8,255 nt of DNA from Anaerolineaceae bacterium (GTDB taxonomy: Bacteria; Chloroflexota; Anaerolineae; Anaerolineales; Anaerolineaceae). Below the pieces are notes generated by a model, which was not told the DNA's origin, made no database searches, and saw only the letters and a list, made by a program, of their open reading frames with translations. Position numbers and translations under genes: made by a program. This document shows positions 6,368 to 8,255 of this stretch, in pieces (the first letter of the stretch is position 1; each line of letters starts with the position of its first letter). The stretch covers positions 1 to 8,255 of the forward strand of contig DMDF01000076.1 in NCBI GenBank assembly GCA_003446605.1, given 5' to 3'.

Positions 6368-6371
6368 TCTT

Positions 6372-8255
6372 ATGGTATATGCCGACATAATAAATAATGC
6401 AGCGTTGTTATTGATCCTTGGGATCCTGCAGAGCTTGATCCATCATCGTTGGATACACAATTCAACATGGGGACAAGTTATCAGAGGAGTGCTATTTGGA
6501 TTGGTCGCTATCGCAACCATGTCCATTCCTGTGAATTTCAGCTCGGGTATATTTTTTGATGGTCGCTCGGTTGTTCTCAGTATTGGTGGTTTGTTTGGTG
6601 GACCGATTGTTGCGCTGATCGCCAGCATCACCGCGTCTTTATATCGTATACACGTTGGGGGTGTGGGGATGTTCACCGGGGTGGGATCTATCCTGATTGC
6701 CGCTGGAAGCGGTATATTCTATCGGAACTTTATCAAAAGGAATGTAAAAACACTTAATTTTTGGCGCCTGTTAATCTTTGGTTTATGCGTTCATATCATC
6801 TTGATCGGATGGTTCAGTACTTTGCCGGGTGGAGTTTTCTTTGATGTGATCCATGATATTGCTATTAAATACCTTACCGTATTTTCTCTGGCTACTGCAA
6901 TTTTAGGTAGTGTAATTTTAGATCAAGAATTGCGAACCATCGCAGAAGAACATTCCCGCATTGACTCGCAAAAATATCGTACTTTATTGGAGACGGCTCC
7001 AGATGTAATTATGACACTGGATCAACAGGGAACCATTCACTTTATCAATCATGTCCCGGATTGGCTTGGTGATTCCAATATCTTGACTGAAAGTGCATTT
7101 TCTTTTCTAGATGATGTACAGGCAAGTAAACTTCAAGAAAAACTACAGCATGTTTTCAGCACACATCAATATCAATTTGATGAATTCCTGGTGAAAGCTC
7201 CTAATGGGAATCAAAAGTGGTATTTTGCCAGCCTTGGTTTCTTAGAGGATGAAAATGCCACCCATAGAGTGATTGTGGTGGCAAAGGATATTACGCAGCA
7301 AATGAACGATTTTAAAACGATCCAGCAGCGTACCCAGGAGATTGAGACACTGTATGAAATTGGGCAATTGATCGGAAAATCGCTGGATATCGAAACCATC
7401 TACGACTCTTTCTTTCAAAGTATTTCTCACATCATGGTGTGCGATAGAGTGATGATTTCTTCCGTTAACCAGGTTGAAAAAAAGATATATTGTGAATATT
7501 GTCGTTGTAAAGGAAAACGGATAGCCCCCACAGAATTCCATGGTTTAGATTTGGATGAAGACGACGGGGATTTACAAAGCCAGGTGATCAATAATCACCA
7601 CCCTATGATCATTCGTGATTTAAAGTACCAGAAGCTTGCTGCACAATGGATCTTTTGTGATGAAAATGGCGGGAATCTTTCTACCTCAGATGATTTATCA
7701 GGTGCAGAGGCAACTGCATTAAGATCTGGTATTCTGGTCCCGGTTATCTTGAACAACAAGGTGTTTGGTGTTATCCATGTCTACAGTTTTCAAGAAAACG
7801 CATACGGAGAACAAGAACTACGATTTTTGCAGGCAATAGCAGCTCAAATAGCGGTGGCGAGCAATAATGCCAAGTTGTATAAAGATCTTCAGCTGGCTTA
7901 CGATAAGACACTGGAAGGATGGAGCACGGCATTGCAAATGCGGGAAAAAGAAACTGCTGGGCATACACGCCGCGTTGCCCATTTGACCATTGAATTGGCA
8001 GATCGTATGGGGATGACGGAAGAAGAAAAATTGCATCTCTGGCGTGGCGCTTTGCTGCACGATATAGGGAAATTGGTTATCCCTGATAACATCCTCCAAA
8101 AACCAGGACCTCTAGACGAAGAGGAATGGGAAATAATCAAAAAGCACCCGCAGTTTGCCTATGACTGGCTTTACCCCATCGAATATTTACGTTCAGCATT
8201 GGATATTCCGTACTCTCATCATGAACACTGGGATGGTAACCATCCCCTAAAATAA
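6372..8255 (+). CDS. LytS-type membrane sensor with PAS, GAF and a truncated HD-GYP domain
   Basis: A 627-residue protein. Residues 1-185 form a 5TM-LYT-type membrane sensor: helices at about 8-25, 34-52, 65-90, 101-118, 132-148 and 160-183, with the family block FFDGRSVVLSIGGLFGGPIVA (61-81). A PAS domain follows (about 200-310, from YRTLLETAPDVIMTLD to VVAKDITQQ), then a GAF domain (about 325-503), then the start of an HD-GYP domain (about 515-627). HD-GYP residues present are Glu527, His531, His563-Asp564, Lys567, His592 and His616-His617. Complete HD-GYP enzymes break down cyclic di-GMP. Here the protein stops as HHEHWDGNHPLK, right where WDGxGYP should follow, so the GYP motif and the last metal-ligand Asp are absent. 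The stop is the last codon of the window. It is either a true truncation, a frameshift continuing outside the window, or a non-catalytic receiver. It is divergent from the ECF operon; the signal is unknown. Confidence 0.88.
   Translation: MVYADIINNAALLLILGILQSLIHHRWIHNSTWGQVIRGVLFGLVAIATMSIPVNFSSGIFFDGRSVVLSIGGLFGGPIVALIASITASLYRIHVGGVGMFTGVGSILIAAGSGIFYRNFIKRNVKTLNFWRLLIFGLCVHIILIGWFSTLPGGVFFDVIHDIAIKYLTVFSLATAILGSVILDQELRTIAEEHSRIDSQKYRTLLETAPDVIMTLDQQGTIHFINHVPDWLGDSNILTESAFSFLDDVQASKLQEKLQHVFSTHQYQFDEFLVKAPNGNQKWYFASLGFLEDENATHRVIVVAKDITQQMNDFKTIQQRTQEIETLYEIGQLIGKSLDIETIYDSFFQSISHIMVCDRVMISSVNQVEKKIYCEYCRCKGKRIAPTEFHGLDLDEDDGDLQSQVINNHHPMIIRDLKYQKLAAQWIFCDENGGNLSTSDDLSGAEATALRSGILVPVILNNKVFGVIHVYSFQENAYGEQELRFLQAIAAQIAVASNNAKLYKDLQLAYDKTLEGWSTALQMREKETAGHTRRVAHLTIELADRMGMTEEEKLHLWRGALLHDIGKLVIPDNILQKPGPLDEEEWEIIKKHPQFAYDWLYPIEYLRSALDIPYSHHEHWDGNHPLK

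Larger units (their letters stand above)
5932..6371. other. 440-bp AT-rich divergent intergenic region
   Basis: It lies between the minus-strand regulator and the plus-strand sensor gene. It contains a cluster of TTGTT/AACAA half-sites (5971-6008), a weak promoter for the minus operon, an inverted-repeat set built on CCTCTC/GAGAGG (6039-6160), an 8-bp palindrome TTCATGAA (6097-6104) and a possible small-protein remnant (6154-6365). A TTGAAA with TTTATA 18 bases later (6081-6110) is the best plus-strand promoter guess, but it is weak. No tRNA, transposon end or CRISPR-like repeat is seen. Confidence 0.6.

Noticed and set aside
1..8255. Insertion sequences, CRISPR arrays, tRNA or rRNA genes
   Set aside because: No transposase-like frame, regularly spaced direct repeats or RNA-gene signatures were found on either strand.

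Overview
The window looks like chromosomal DNA of a bacterium with about 40-45% GC overall. A Chloroflexota (Anaerolineae-like) or other Gram-positive-type anaerobe is my best guess. It rests on the mix of a YifB/ComM ATPase, a group I ECF importer with a fused double ATPase, and a LytS-type membrane sensor joined to PAS, GAF and HD-GYP domains. No rRNA or other marker is present, so the taxonomy is a weak inference.

Layout. Bases 1-1061 (minus) hold the first 353 codons of a YifB/ComM-type Mg-chelatase-like AAA+ ATPase, which runs off the left edge. Its start is preceded by a good sigma70-type promoter placed so that the mRNA would be leaderless. Bases 1138-5931 (minus) look like one transport operon, in transcription order: a small GntR-type winged-helix regulator that appears frameshifted (5480-5931); the membrane S component of an ECF importer (4806-5363); a 268-bp gap with two perfect hairpins or palindromes; a double-ATPase EcfA (2828-4537); EcfT (1992-2831, overlapping ecfA by ATGA); and a SAM hydroxide adenosyltransferase (DUF62 family, 1138-1980), whose ribosome site overlaps the ecfT stop codon. 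A 440-bp AT-rich divergent region (5932-6371) separates this operon from the plus-strand sensor gene (6372-8255). That region holds palindromes and a possible small membrane-protein remnant.

How the genes may work together. S, A-A' and T make a complete dedicated ECF importer, so no shared energizing module is needed. The last gene is an enzyme family that hydrolyses S-adenosylmethionine to adenosine and methionine. Tight coupling of the two suggests that the imported ligand is SAM or a related nucleoside or sulfur compound, or that the enzyme feeds the same salvage route. The S protein belongs to the UPF0397 family, whose usual database label is 'riboflavin-type'; no FMN riboswitch is visible here. 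The divergent sensor is a candidate c-di-GMP phosphodiesterase, but its HD-GYP domain stops just before the GYP motif, so it may be inactive or interrupted.

The comM-side DNA is visibly richer in GC (58% in one 60-base line counted) than the transport operon (38% in one line) and the divergent region (28% in one line).
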